Shown: positions 1-13,584, counted from the first letter of the stretch. The stretch is 64,000 nt of DNA from Anisakis pegreffii (GCA_035041965.1 JAPYMA010001814.1:1-64000), one strand, 5' to 3'. A program made the numbers and translations. Notes: a model not told the origin generated them from the sequence alone.

Positions 1-1140
1 AGGTTGAGAGTGAAATCAAAACATTTGGTGACTTCTGAATGAAATCTTGACGTAAAGCAGCATTCTGTAATGGAGTACAGAAACGAGGAGGGATTTAAGG
101 AAAACAGCAACGCATACGCACGTGAAGAGAGAAAAACGCGAATGGTGAGGTGTGAACGAAATGTACACAACGATCAAAATTTCATGACAGATCAACAAAT
201 GCTCGAGAGTGATTCGAGATTGACATGCGTTGTTCTGTCTTTTGATCTGAATCTGTTTCTCAGTATGATCAGCACACACCCACTGTTCACTATACGTATA
301 CATTGTCAACGGGCAATGAGATATTGATTCATAGCGTTCAAAAATTTTCGAGGAACTGACTCTATCGACGGATACAATGACAGACATGGATCAAAACTCT
401 CAGATTATCAAGGAAAAAGTGGAGTCCAATTGAAAATTATAAATCGAATGCAAATTAACTGAAAGCAATTGCAGAATCTTTGTGACTGAAGTAAAAATGA
501 TTTAAGCCATCCTGATGAAGTTACACGAGCCAAAAATCGATGGACAGGTGGGGTGCATGCTTACAGAAGCGGGTCAACAATAGTCGAAATAGCATTGCGA
601 TGACTAGTAAGAATAAAAATAGCACTGGAACATACAAGAGAATAGAGATGCACACTTTTAATGAATCTCAAGTATCATGCCTCAGATGCGAGCGTGCGTA
701 GGTGTACACGTGCGTGTTTAAAGCATGGCAAGCATGGAACATCGCTTGACGTTTTTTCATGTGATGCATTCAGAAGCTTATTGCGAAATTGCATTGTATT
801 GAGAACATATAAGTGCAAACAGTTTTAATCTTTGATCAGCAATTTGAAATTGTATCATCGAAAAGAAGACTGGATTTGGAGCCATTGCCTTTGCTGGAGG
901 CTAGAGCATGAGGATGTGGTCTATCCCAAGCAATGTTATCTGATTGTTTTGATAAGATACTATTCAGTGGTATCACCATCAGCTTGAATCAAGAAGCGAC
1001 GCACGTGAAAGCATGACTGATACAATTGAGACATTCAACATACTTAATTTGTAAGTATTCGAATCGCTGTGACAAGCAAATCGCTTTCTAGCAAAACGAT
1101 ACTTAGTACTACTTTAAGAAATCGCTGATAGCATAATACA
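1..1140. other. Left edge; no gene recognised
   Basis: AT-rich DNA. Two overlapping opposite-strand ORFs at 16-387 have no motif, good start context or splice signal. Confidence 0.45.
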
Positions 1141-1144
1141 AAGT

Positions 1145-2310
1145 AATTAGCTACATTTCCTCAAGTTAGCGAAATCGTCCAACAACATTTATATTTTCCT
1201 GAATCTAGAGATTCAGTGGAATCGAATGGTATGGAGAAACTGCTATGCTACTGGACAAACCTGAGAGTACCGTTAGCTTGAAGATGGTAACCCTCATAGT
1301 ACTATGCTAATGTATAGATCGATCTATAGTGATACAATGTACCTAAACGAGAGCCACTGCGCCAGTTGAGATACCTTCATGAAATTAGCTATATTTATCA
1401 GGTAAGCGAAATCGCCCGACAACATATATATTTTCCTGAATCTATACTTTTAGTGGAATCGAAATGGTGTGGAGAAATCGCTACATTACTGATTAAACCT
1501 GAGGATACGGTTAGTTTGAAGATGGTGACCTTGATGGTGCTGTAGTAATGCACACATTGATCAATAGTGATACAATGTGTTGAATCGATCGGCGCCCAGC
1601 TATTTCAGATTTGTTCAAAAAATCAGCCATATCTCTTTACTTAAGCAAAATCGCTCGACAATATACATTCTTTTGTGAATCTGGAGGATCTGAAGAATGC
1701 GATGATATGAAGAAATTGACATGTTACTGGGCAATTCTGAGGAAATTAAAGTTTCCTTAAAATTTATTGCGAATTGCATTTTTTAAATGTCGTATAATGT
1801 AATTTTACGTCAGATAATTTATGTACTTTTATGAACTAGAGTTCGTGTTCTAATTCGTTCTTGTAAACCATGTTCTGCAATATTATTAGATTTAATTATC
1901 ATTATATTGATGAGATCTGAAGATGCAGATCTCCGAAGCATGATCTTTCTGATACCCACTAGTGACAACAATGCGATCGTATAGTTCAAGATACAATTTG
2001 CATAGGACGGTGAATCTCGAGAAATTGAAATTACCGTCCGACAACATCTATACTCCTTATGGATTAAAGGTCATGTCGTATAAGATATACAATGAAACTG
2101 ATGCGTATGAGGATAAATTTTCCTTGAAATTGATGTGTGTGACACCCATGACCGCTGCACATTTCACCAAGATGGGAGTTGTGGAAACAGACGAATCTGA
2201 ATTTCTATCCGTCAAGGTGCATACTTTTAATGAAAACGAAATCATATTCTGTATGATGAATGTAATAAATGTTTGCTTGTGGCAAGATCTGAGGTGGCGG
2301 GTCGACTGAA
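1145..2310. repeat. Degenerate tandem repeat array, ~237-bp units
   Basis: Three diverged units are aligned at 1180, 1417 and 1656, each with GCRAAATCGYCCRACAAYAT and a later GTTAGCTTGAAGATGGT-type block. A fourth related copy has its equivalent point at 2039. In the fourth unit the sequence is open as a 115-codon plus-strand ORF (1962-2309, SDNIYTPYGLKVMSYKIYN). In the earlier units the matching frame is broken by stops and frameshifts. It may be a decayed duplicated exon or a non-coding satellite. Confidence 0.65.
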
Positions 2311-2956
2311 CTGACATATGTAATGCTTTCATGTTCCAAATTGTTAATATTATGATGTTGCTCAGCATTGCCTCAGTGTGCCAATGGAACAGCAGCGTTT
2401 CCGTACGACCCATGTGCTCAGTTTTGCTAAGCATCTGCATTTTTTACTGTATCTTCGATTAGTCGACATCCTACCCGATAAGAAACGTGTACATGTCGTC
2501 GAAGGATTATAAACGTTCTACGAGATTTAGCTGGACTTACAGAATGTCATTCAGATAGGCAGTTCAGTTTGGATGTTTCGGTAACGTGACACATTATTCA
2601 TGAACTGGTACTTACTTCCATATTGCGTTCTTTGATGGAATAAGAAATGCATTCATCATGATAAACATTTGGTGTCGTTTTGGAGATATCAGATAACAAC
2701 TGTCATGAAAACAATTTGTTTGGTGTCCATTTTGGTGAGCACTTGATCAGTTTATAAGGAAGAAGGAAAAAAATTTGATAATATGTTCATATACAGGCAT
2801 TGTCGCTCTAGCTTATCTGTGCCCGGTTTGAAATAAACTATCACCTGATTGAGGTATGATAATGCTTTTATCATTTATCGTCAGATCCGAAACTATTTGT
2901 GATCTGCAAATGAGGTGTTTGTTCATCGTTGCTGTTTTTGTTTGTTCATCTTGAAA

Positions 2957-3040
2957 AAATAATTCTCATCGACCTAGTTCGAATCCACATCAAAATTTTC
3001 ATCTTGATGTGGATTCGAACTAGGTCGATGAGAATTATTT
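2957..3040. repeat. Perfect 37-bp-arm palindrome
   Basis: Arms 2957-2993 and 3004-3040 are exact reverse complements around a 10-base loop. The arm starts AAATAATTCTCATCG. It is the longest perfect hairpin I found in the window. It sits just upstream of a 96-codon ORF (3139-3429) that I cannot confirm as a gene. Confidence 0.93.
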
Positions 3041-3429
3041 CATTGAAATGATCGGTGAAAAAACTTTCGATGTAACCACAACTCATCCGTACACGTTCAG
3101 TTCGACTATAAACAAATTTCAGTTTTTACTAATCATCGATGGTGAGGAGATATTTCAATAATATGTTGTACATATTTGTGGAAAGCCTTTCTGATCTAAT
3201 CGAAGATATAAACGATTCATCTCTGAGCTCGATATACCAAGAATTACGACTTCCTGAAAATTGCAGAGTTTGGAATTCTCGAATTTCTATTGACTTTGAG
3301 AGAAAATTTGCAATGATTCGCTTGAAAGAGGTGCTGCTCCATAAATCTGGAAGAATTGGTTGTGACAAGCACATAATTAGTGGGGTTTACATTGCTATGA
3401 AGAAATTTATTCACGTTGGTTTTTGCTGA

Positions 3430-5130
3430 AAGATCATTTTAACAAGAATGCACTCTGTATAATAGCACTGCTATCCACTGCTACTTTCATTGTAAATCGA
3501 GAGATTCGGACTGTGTGAGATCTCACGATTATATCGGATCTGATAATTATGCATCTTAACTGTTTTATTTGTTGTGGCGAATCGTTTTACACAGACCACC
3601 TCTAGCAGAAATCAAACTGCACTGAAAGTGCGAGGTGATGAAGTGGACAGCATTACGAATTCGGAGAGAATTATAAATGAGAGCGAATCATTGATATGTC
3701 TGAAGTGAATGAGAAAAGTGTCATGCCATAATGGAACTGTAATGTTATCAGTCAAGCAAGGTACGAGAGTGATGAGACATCACTGTTATCGGGAATGAAA
3801 ACTGAATATAGAATGTGTGGAGTTGAGAGAGTGCAGGAGAGTGGCTTCTAGTAGAAGGATGTATTCAGAAGGCACACTCGCTTTTCATGCTCCCATATAC
3901 AACTCTCCTCCCACAATCCATAAACGATTTTCATGTTTAATTTCCATGATATCTTACCGCTCTCATTCCTTTTCATCAGTTTATCATTACATCATGCCTT
4001 TTTTCTCATTCACTTCAGCCATATCACTGATTCGCTCTCATTTATAATTCTCCGTGCATTTTGTACTCTGTTCGATTCTCAGCCCATCAATTTGAGTGCA
4101 ACAAACTTTTCCCAATGCAAATAAACTGTAACGGGAGTCCGTTCCCCGACGAACACTACTAGTAAATATGTGCATTATTCATAGTGCTCGGGATCCTTTT
4201 TGTCTGATGAACTCAAAAGGCATAAAATGTGGATAAGATCCGAGGAGTTCGTTGGTTCTGATAGCACATTGTTCTGATAAGACATTGCTTATGTACATTA
4301 ACTTGCTCACATATTTAAATAATTAATTAAGGCAAAACAAGAACAGAATTGATTTAAGAATTAAAAATAGAAGTAAATCAGCTGATGTCGGTTCCTTCTA
4401 GAATTGAACGATGAGCACACAGAACGGTAGTAGAACAACTGACAGAGAATGGAGTAACGTTGCAGCAGCGTTACAGTAATCAGTTGTGTTGCAATAGCAC
4501 TGTTGATTAATTTGAATGTATGCATCCAACGGTTCTGAGCGATTCGGTTGACTGCATCCGACTGCGGTAGTTTCGTTATCGTTTCTCATATCAACACTGT
4601 TCAGTTGTTCGACAGCATCCGATGAACATCCTCAAAACGTTTCAATAAAAGAGAGCCGAAACCATTGATAATGAAACATTTTTACTCGATCATCCCACCC
4701 TACCCCGTCCCTCTCCCCTCATCACCTGCCCCTTCCACCTTTTGGACTTTTCTTGTAGCGCTAGCCTTTCCATCCAGCCCTCTCCCAAAACTTTTGTATC
4801 AAACAGAGAGTCGTATCTCATGAGAATCTTACTATGGTCGTGCTAGGGTCTCCGTATGCCAATGACATTGTTTTGTTCTTGCATTTTCGATGGTTTTTAA
4901 AGGCCAAAAAAGTAGCGTTCAAGGGAATTCAAGAAAAGCCTGCTACAAGGCCATAATCAATAGTGTTCATTTGTTGTACTATGATACAAATGAAAATGTT
5001 CAAGAATGGAAACGGGCACTTGAAATTAAAGCAACTGAGCACCGTGAAAAACGCAAGCGGCAAAACCGAAATCGATTTGCTGGAGAATCGTCGTTGTGCT
5101 CATCCTAATGTTTTGTTCTGAATTCATGGA
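3430..5130. other. Region without a recognised gene
   Basis: AT-rich, except for a short C-rich stretch at about 4.69-4.79 kb and the GTTCCCCGACG repeat fragment near 4.14 kb. ORFs are short and lack motifs. Confidence 0.45.
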
Positions 5131-5138
5131 AGATCACT

Positions 5139-5838
5139 TAGTCTCTGATTCATTCTTCGAATTCTTTTAAAAAGTATTTCTCTTGCTCAAACCATAAATG
5201 ATGCCGTCGAAAAAATACGACAATGAAACCTTTCTGCCATAGCTTCCAGTTCTAGGCGATATTATGAACTCTGATTTCGTATGTGGCTGAAAAGTGAATC
5301 AATTCAATAATTCAGCAAACACATTATCACGAGTAACATCGCAACTTTTCAATGATAAATTATAGAGTGCATTACTGCATTTTCTCGTAAAACTATTGTT
5401 GTTTGCAATGTTGAATGTTCAATCAGTCTCTGATTCGTTCTTTGAATTCTTCTAGAAAGTATTTTTTCTTAGAACGGTCAAAAGGTTTCATGTGGGCAGC
5501 TTGCTATTTAGAAGGAACATCGTACATTCCACTGATTTTAGCAAAAACCAAAAACATACTGACGAACTGAAAACAAGAGTTGTTCATGGAGCATGTATAG
5601 TGTATGGAGTTGCACTGTCCGCTCTGTTCAATATCATCCATAATTCGGAATGCACGTACCATTTGAGCAACAAACGAAGGGACACTTTCAATTCGGACGC
5701 ATTCGTAGCATTCTAGGGCATCTGAATGCATAACACAACATTTATTTGAACTGACATAAACTTCTTCTTTGATTTTCGCATTGTATCGAAATCGAGAGAA
5801 AGGTTCCATGTGAGCAGCTAGATTTTTTAATCAGAATA
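5139..5838. repeat. Degenerate direct repeats
   Basis: GTCTCTGATTCATTCTTCGAATTC at 5141 recurs with a few changes at 5426 (285 bases later). AAAGGTTTCATGTGGGCAGC near 5479 recurs as AAAGGTTCCATGTGAGCAGC near 5799. The units are diverged, like an old tandem duplication. Confidence 0.65.
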
Positions 5839-5839
5839 T

Positions 5840-8800
5840 TGCCGTGATTTCTTGAATTTGGAGTGAAACTTTCGTAGATTCATAATGAAACTAAGATCCG
5901 TTGTGGATCAATTAGTGTGAGGTATAATCTTGGAAATTTTTTTGGTGATAAGGAATATCATACAACAGTAATTAAGAAACCTGTTTGATGTGACATCGCA
6001 AGGAATATGATACACATCGAGATCAACATCATTGTAGCTGAACTGATATGAAAGTGCGTGTGGTTTGTGAGCAAATGCTGTCTGATCTAGCGTTGAAACA
6101 TTTTCGTTGCTTAGCATTTTGACGAGGCCTTCTTAGACGGATAAGACATTTCGATGAGGCATCAAACAAGATCACTGTTCGTTCACATGTGACTGTGCAA
6201 TGATAACCACATCTGTCACCGTGGTAATCATCACTACAGATAATCTTGACTACGTGTAAACTAATGCTTTTCAACATATGAAATCCTCTCTCTTGCATTG
6301 TCTACTCTCAAAACGTATATAACACTCTTGAAGTCTCCAAATCAACACAATATTCTTAAGACTCTCTAGAAATTACCCTCATCATATTAAATATAAAGGA
6401 ATGAACTTTGAGGATCCAATGAGCTCACTATCGGAGTGCATGTGTTCGATTCCTCGTCAGCCCAAAAGCTCAATGTGGTTGTTAGAGAATTTTGAAAAAT
6501 ACTGATTGTGAGTACTCGAAGAGGGCTCTATTTGGACACAATTTTTCCCGTTAATTTCTTAATTGCTAGTGATGAGGTTCGTATAATTGATAAGTAATGA
6601 GTTCAATTAGACCACTGCAATGCACAGGCATTGTCCGTTCGCCATCCTTAGATTCGTACATATGATTTTGCTTGCCTATATTTCTTGTAGATTCGTACAT
6701 ATGAATGCATCTTTAAGCGCTAGTTTACAGACTGCGAATGAAACCTGAATCAATCGTTGTTGCTGTGTTATATCTCGAATCTAACAGAGCAGTGCCACAA
6801 CACAAACGAATACATTTGAAAACGATTTATCAAATCCATTATAGCAACATCCCAACAAAACCAACAATAAGTTGAATACAACAACAAGCAACAAATACTC
6901 TCATGTTAAATGTAATGGAAACGAGTGAATAACGCTAAAATATAGCCGTTAAAATCAACCGATAATGTGATAGCGTTTGAGAATGCTGATCAAGAATGAC
7001 GCTAATCAATAAAAGCAAACAACATGAAGTGAAGCAGTGAAGGTAGTAAGTTTCAATAGAACCATAACAACACTCATCACAACATTAGTAAAATGATAAT
7101 CTCCAATAATGATAGCAGTAATTTCATCGCTTACTGCATTCAGCTTAGAAGACTTTCAAGCAATAGCAACAGTGCTAAGAAAGAATTACCAATCGAACGT
7201 CAAATATCCTCTATGAATCAATTATGAATGGTTCTTACAAAAAGTGGTAACATCACTTAAAAACACCAAATTAATCACAACAATCTCAACAACCAACAAC
7301 GCTAAAAACCAAACATCCACCCCATACGAATAATCAAAATTTCATTCACTCATTTCCCTCCCCGCCGTCTCAATGCAACAATTTTGCTTCCTCTCAAATC
7401 CGTTCAATAGAAGTAAATTAATCAAGTCAATTCACCTGCCTCATTGAATCTTCAAAATTTTCTCAACGATCTCAATCCAAAACCAAAACAAACAAACCCT
7501 AATCCACCATCAATTAATCGCTCACTTTTACGTGTAAATGCTAATTATGCACTTCACTTGTGCATCAACCAATGAATAATAAAACAATAAAGTAATGAAA
7601 TTGAAACAACGCGTAAAGCAAACTCTAAACCGGTTGATCTTACTTCAGTTAACTTCAATCATAAGAGATTGTATTCATCAATAATCTTCAACTGCAATTT
7701 CAACAACAACAACCGTTTCGGCAAATAACAACAGCAAAATAACAGTAACTGTAACAATACTAACAACAATAATAAAAATGGTGATGGCAACAATAATAGT
7801 ATTAATAGTTATTATGATAGTAATAATATTGACAATAATGATAATAATCATAGCAACTGAAATATAATAATAATGTTGATAAGAATAATAACAATAGTAA
7901 TAACAATAACAGTAATAATAGCAACAATACTAGTATCAGTGTTATTTTGACAGCATCCATACAACAACAACAATAACAACAACAACTAATACAGGCATCA
8001 ATACGAGATGTCTGCACCAATCGACCCAACGTTTGATAAAATACAGCCATAAGACAATAATGAATGGAACGAATAAACGCAACAAAAACTATTTCATTTC
8101 GAATGGCTCTTCATTACACTATCTAAATTTCTCGCACACTTCAACTCAGAACCATTGCTTTCCTTTATGATCATTTACAGGTGACTGACTCCTTCTCAAT
8201 GCGTTCAACTCCTCATTCCTCTTCAAATTTATTATCACATTTGCACAAACAACCGTTCAGAACAATGCAACAACCAAACTGCTCTTCGTTAACTTGCTGA
8301 TTAAACTCGTCTATGCTTCCTCAACTCAACTCATAACATTCTTAACCGAACTCAATTCGTTTCATTCACTCAGCAATCTCTAACTCGGTCGTATTGGTAT
8401 TTTTTGTTTCCCTAACGAGTCGTTCAGTCGCTCAATTAAACATAAAAACTAAATGAATATATTCACACAATTTTACACCCCCGCAGCAGTCTTCCATAAA
8501 ATCCTCAGACTATACTTGGTCTGACATGCGTTCCTTACTTTGCACAAGTATTAGTATTGCGTCGTCGTTGCGAACAGTCTAGAATTATTACTAAAATCCC
8601 CCAATATAGCACCCGAGCCAACATTAAAAAATGCTCATTTGAAAGAGCAACAACACATTAAGCGATTTTCTCCAACAAAAAAGTTCAAAACACAAAAAAC
8701 GACCACAACTTTTCGATGAAGTAATCAAATAAACACTTCGACACCAACGTATAAACAAAGCGCTCGTGTCAGTGTAATCAAACAATGCATAAACAAATGA

Positions 8801-8841
8801 AAAATGAAAAAAAATCAACACGAGCCGACTCAAAATCACTT
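5840..8841. other. Downstream flank of CTPS; no gene recognised
   Basis: From about 6.8 kb rightwards the plus strand becomes conspicuously A+C rich, like the introns of the minus-strand genes. Before that it is not. It contains the AAT/AAC microsatellites and no supportable gene. Confidence 0.5.
7695..7990. repeat. Compound AAC/AAT/ACA trinucleotide microsatellite
   Basis: About 300 bases dominated by CAA, AAT and AAC runs, for example ACAACAACAACAATAACAAC. The minus-strand Leu-rich open frame across it is an artefact of the repeat. Confidence 0.85.
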
Positions 8842-11800
8842 TCAATTACTCGTAATTGTCCTCTCAAAACAAGATTTTGCCAAACTTGCTGTACCATTAG
8901 TCATTTCCTTCAAAGCATCTCCATTTTCGACGACAGGCTTCGGAAGCTGGCCGATCTTGTCAACCATATCGTGTGTTTCGTAAAGCATTGGTTTGGACAA
9001 GTTTGCCTGAAATCACATTTCATATCCACACTAAAACTGAAAAATCCCTTCCGAACCATTGTATAAGTTCTGTAATCCATCAATTATCAAAATGTTCAAT
9101 GCGAGCGCAATTCAAATTGAATCAGAATAACTGAAAGTCAATCGCAAATGAGTGAATAAAGAAAAATAAAAACATACTAAATTCTCGGCCTTTTTCAGAA
9201 TGCTCACAGGCGATGGTATTTTTGAATCACGAAGTATACCCTCGAGTTGATTCGATGCCGCACAAATGAGACCGAAGAACGGTGGACTTGGATTGAGCGG
9301 ATGTGACAGGTATTCGGGATGATACTGAACACCAACAAAGTATGGATGATCTGCAACCCATGTGAGCATATCAAATTCGAACGAGTGGATTAGTGAGGTG
9401 GATCAATACCAGAAAAAAATTTACAAATAATAACAAATAAGCTACGAAAGGGCAATAAACTCGCTCTGAATGCGCAAAAACACGTTCAGAATGAGGAATG
9501 AATGCAATTGAGAAGAAGAAACAAACCGATCAGTTCGGCTATCTCCATACGTACCGCCGTTTTTTTGACGCCGTCTCCACCACGACTGCACACCTCACGA
9601 ATTTTCCACAACAATTTCTGAAAGTCAATTCCAACTTCAAACCAACCAACCAACCAATAACACAAACCGCTCATCGTCAACAACTGCACACACCCGTCCA
9701 TTCCTCATAATAACGCACTCAAAAAACCCAAAACAGTTCCGAATTTTAAAATCAATTCACCTCATCAACTGACGTACGATGTGATGTATCACCAACACCA
9801 TTATTACTATTCGACTCCAATTCATTTACGTGATTCAGTTCTACTGAGTTCTCTGACTGCGTATCAAGTTCGGCTAACTTAACCAAGAACGCTGACGACT
9901 GTGTTCGACGATCGGCCAGCGAACTCTGTGGTCTTTCATCAGTACCCATTCCTTGAAAGTCAGTCAATTAGTCAAATCGTCGAAATATTCCACACTGCAA
10001 TCAATCACTCTGCCAAATTCAGTTAATCCCTCACAAAACAGCAAACTAACATATAATCCAACTAAACAAATCCACTCAAAAATACAACGTCAAGAATAAA
10101 ACCAACCAACAAAAACAAATCCAGCCTCACTCAACTTCGGCACCAATTCGGGATTCACCTCGTACCGATGTCGATGGCGTTCGCCCACCCGTTTCGCTTC
10201 ATACAATTTTCCTTAATTCCAACATCACAATAGTTTGTTTTTCGCGGAAAACCACAAACCACCAAAACAGAAAATTTTGAACGAAATAAGCAAACATACT
10301 CAGTTTGCAGTTATCTGTAAGAAAGACCGTCTCTCTCAAACCAAGTCGCATTGTCGCACCAGCACCGTGGTTTGCAGTTGCATGTTCCGGCATATCGATT
10401 ATAAGCTGCACTTGAAGACTGTTTTCGTTAGATTACATCATACAAAAAGAAGCAAACTTTAGAGAAGAAGGCAAATGTACAACTTCACTTTCCAGAATGG
10501 AAAACATAAAATGCAGCACATTGCACTTATTGAACCAATTTCAGCTCACACTGACTGCTAGGCATTTCTGACATTGATCTTGAAAGATACGATTACAAAG
10601 CAACGAACCTGTTCTTCAGGTTTCAAATCGTTGCTGAATTCAGTAGAATTCGCTTTCTTGATGCCGAGTACGTTACGTGCAAATTCAATTGCTGCACACT
10701 GCATTCCCAAACAAACGCCTGAATACGAATTGTTCATCTTATCGCTCATTTGAAACGTTGAATCGTTTCCTTTCAATTTTCACTTAATTCTGAACAAAAG
10801 ATTACAAAAAGCTCACCCAAGAAAGGAATCTTATTGCATCGCGCATACTCACACGCTCTAATTTTACCCTCGATGCCACGATTACCAAATCCACCAGGTA
10901 CTATTATGCCACTGAAAACAGTTTCCTTTCACAACAATATTCACTGATTATTGAATATGACTACTGTTAAATACACTCGATGAATGATGCTCACTATAAT
11001 GTTGTGCGGGAGGAGAAAAAAAGTCGGTGACGGGTAGAATCAGGGACATTTCTGAGACGTGGGCAGTCTCGGAAAATGGCCGCGGCTCTAGAAAGGTCGG
11101 GGACAAGAATTCGGGGATGCGGACTCCGAAACTCTCCGCACAACACTAGCTCCGCATTACAATCAACAACAAGTTCACATAAAAAGTTGAACACACCTTC
11201 CAAATGCACTCACTCAATCAAACGAAAGAAACAAACAAGAAAATAATCATCTTACTGCGCTCTCCGAACCGCTGCCCATGCTTTTTTCTGTTCCCATGCA
11301 GCGATCTGCTTTGCATCGTTTGTTTCTTCCAAGAGCTCGGCATCAACATACTGAACATAAACATACACTTTCTTACACAATCAAAAAATTCCACACCAAA
11401 TGGCAACAACATTACAGCAAAAACAAATTCACAAACAATTTGCACGAGTTCGTTGCCTGAACATTCACTCACCTCAATAACGAGTTTTCTTTTGGCGTGA
11501 ATGGCCGCATGTTTTAAGGCTTTATTTACTGATGCATACGCATCTGCGATTCTTACATACTTACCAACCAATGCAATGCGAACCTCTTCAGTGAAAAGAT
11601 CACACCTTAAAGAACTTTAAATCTATCTTATGGCTATAAAAAATATATCGTAGCGCTACTACTACGATATAAGCAAACAATATTTCGACAATAAGTCACG
11701 CAAAAACTCTTCTCGCGCAGTTTGCTGCAGTGTGCATTTCTCGAAAGAATGATTGAAATAAGTGCTTATTTCAATAAGTGCGAAAGAATGAAATAAGCCC

Positions 11801-13584
11801 AGTTGTTCAGACTGAACTAAACTTGAGAGTGTCAGAAATGAGATTGCGTAACGGTGATAAGAAAGTTAAAGTTGATCACTGAAAACTGACAAGTTCGAGA
11901 GGTGTATCCACTGAATCATATTCGGTGTCATTGAGAGCACATTCGACGAGTCGGGTAGTGGTAACTTGAGTCGCGCGATGATCATCTCCAAAACATTTTG
12001 CTGATGCAGCAGCAGCGGTATCTTGTAGATATTCGGAACGTCGTGCACACCAATAACCTTCAATACACAAGCACATCGCATCTCAGTATTTATTTCAGAA
12101 ACTATTTCAGAAACCAAAACAAAACACTGGCGTTGTATGAGATGAGCCACGAAAATGGTTTCTAAATTGCTAGAAAAAACTTTAAGTGTAAATCGAAATC
12201 ATCAGAAAAAAAAAACAGAAAAAGGCAAAATGACACAATCGATTGGTAATTCAAAATTTTACCTGTTCAGGCTCAACCATACCGAAGGCAGCGATCTTAT
12301 CTCTGAGTGCTTTCGTCAAAGGTTTCTCACTTCGACACATCAACACGTCGGGTATCAAACCACTTGCGCGCAAATTTCGAACGCTGTTCTGCATCGGCTT
12401 CGTCTTCGGTTCACCTGTCGTCTTTGGCTCGAGTACCAGCGAGACATGCACTGAAAGCAGTTAACCCATCGAATAGGTTTCATCTGCCAGAGGACCTTTT
12501 CAGTTTTAAATTCGAGCATGAGAACGCTTCAAAACTAATTACAAGACCTGTCATATTACCTGTCATAAGATGATCTCGATAGGCTGGACGTTGGAATTTT
12601 TCAAAAGCCGCAATGAATGGCATTCCCTCAATATCACCAATCGTTCCACCAAGCTGAGTACAGAACAGATCACATAAACTGTGCACTGAGAAATGAGAGA
12701 AGAACATAACCGCAAAACATACCTCAATGATGCACACTTCGGGTCTTTCGTTGGTACCATCCACGGGTATTGCGGCCACTCGTTCAATCCAATCAATGAT
12801 AGCACCGGTGATATGCGGAATAGTTTGTACCGTTTTACCCAAGTAATCACCTCGCCTCTCACGTTCAATTACCTAAATTTTAAAGTGAACTAGCAGAACA
12901 TCTCTGATCAGCATTCCAAATCACATTCCCCTAATGTTTCCACAAACAACGGTCATCTACTTGGTTATCGCTACTGATGAAACTTCCTTGATCGAGTGTC
13001 TTAATAAACGCAAATAAGAAACTGAAGAAGAGCATCACGCATTCAAAATAAACTCCAGCTCAACTCAAACCACTGACATTAAGACTAAATCAGGGAAGTG
13101 TTGATAAATTTTGATAAATTTTTCTTGATAAACACTGACATGTTGATAAATTTTTCCGGTGGTAATATTATTGTCACGCGTTAATCGTATATTCAAAAAA
13201 CGCTCATAATTACCCAAATCCAGATCCACCTCACCGCCATCATCCAGCACAAACACTTCACCTAAAATAAACTAACAATATTTTCGAGAATTCAGTGCAT
13301 TTGCACTTGATCATCACAAAACCAAAATGTTTACCAAATATCAAAATTAAACTATCGACCGCGAACAACCTACCATGCTCATATGGTGAGAATGTACCAG
13401 CATCGATGTTGATGTAAGGATCAATTTTGATCGCTGATACACGATATCCGTGTGCTCTGAGAAGAACACCTAGACCCGACGAGATGATTCCCTTGCCAAC
13501 GCCACTGATCACACCACCCGTTACTAGGATCATCTTGACGGGTGGCGCTTGAGCTGGGGCTCGTGCAGACGTCCGTGGATTCAT
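8842..13584 (-). CDS. CTPS: CTP synthase (glutamine-hydrolysing), 16 exons, 731 aa
   Basis: Makes CTP from UTP, ATP and glutamine in the cytosol. Exons (high to low): 13584-13374, 13261-13140, 12872-12723, 12653-12560, 12450-12263, 12057-11891, 11605-11473, 11350-11256, 10911-10817, 10718-10609, 10405-10300, 10211-10107, 9951-9761, 9617-9527, 9350-9178, 9006-8842. All joins are GT-AG and in phase. The synthetase domain begins near residue 18 with [12 protein letters not shown] (P-loop Lys31) and has [18 protein letters not shown]. The glutamine amidotransferase domain has [12 protein letters not shown], the nucleophile Cys421 in GVCLGMQCA, and His630/Glu632 in VGVQYHPE. An extra N-terminal stretch of 17 residues precedes the usual start, so Met18 is an alternative. 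Human CTPS1 is about 591 aa. The excess is mainly a Ser/Asn-rich insert (residues 527-611) and a longer C-terminal tail. It is the last gene of a four-gene minus-strand run. Confidence 0.96.
11000..11145. mobile_element. GC-rich MITE-like insertion in CTPS intron 8
   Basis: A 146-bp block much richer in GC than its surroundings lies between CTPS exons 8 and 9. It begins TGTTGTGCGGGAG and ends CTCTCCGCACAACA, which are near-perfect terminal inverted repeats. No ORF or clear target-site duplication is visible. Related GC-rich sequence occurs near 53.75 kb. The assignment to a non-autonomous DNA element is inferred from the termini only. Confidence 0.5.

Noticed and set aside
16..387. Opposite-strand overlapping ORFs at the left edge
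   Set aside because: No motif, no splice signals, odd composition; likely chance frames in AT-rich DNA.
3139..3429. 96-codon plus-strand ORF after the palindrome
   Set aside because: True ATG and fair composition, but no family, splice partner or conservation visible; overlaps an antisense ORF.
6395..6470. tRNA-like B-box (TGTTCGATTCC) with nearby A-box-like sequence
   Set aside because: The acceptor stem and anticodon arm do not pair; not a plausible tRNA.
7802..8050. Leu-run open frame on the minus strand
   Set aside because: It is the complement of an AAT/AAC microsatellite.
11218..11571. Long minus-strand frame in the CTPS locus
   Set aside because: It is an exon read through into its intron; only 11473-11605 is coding in that frame.
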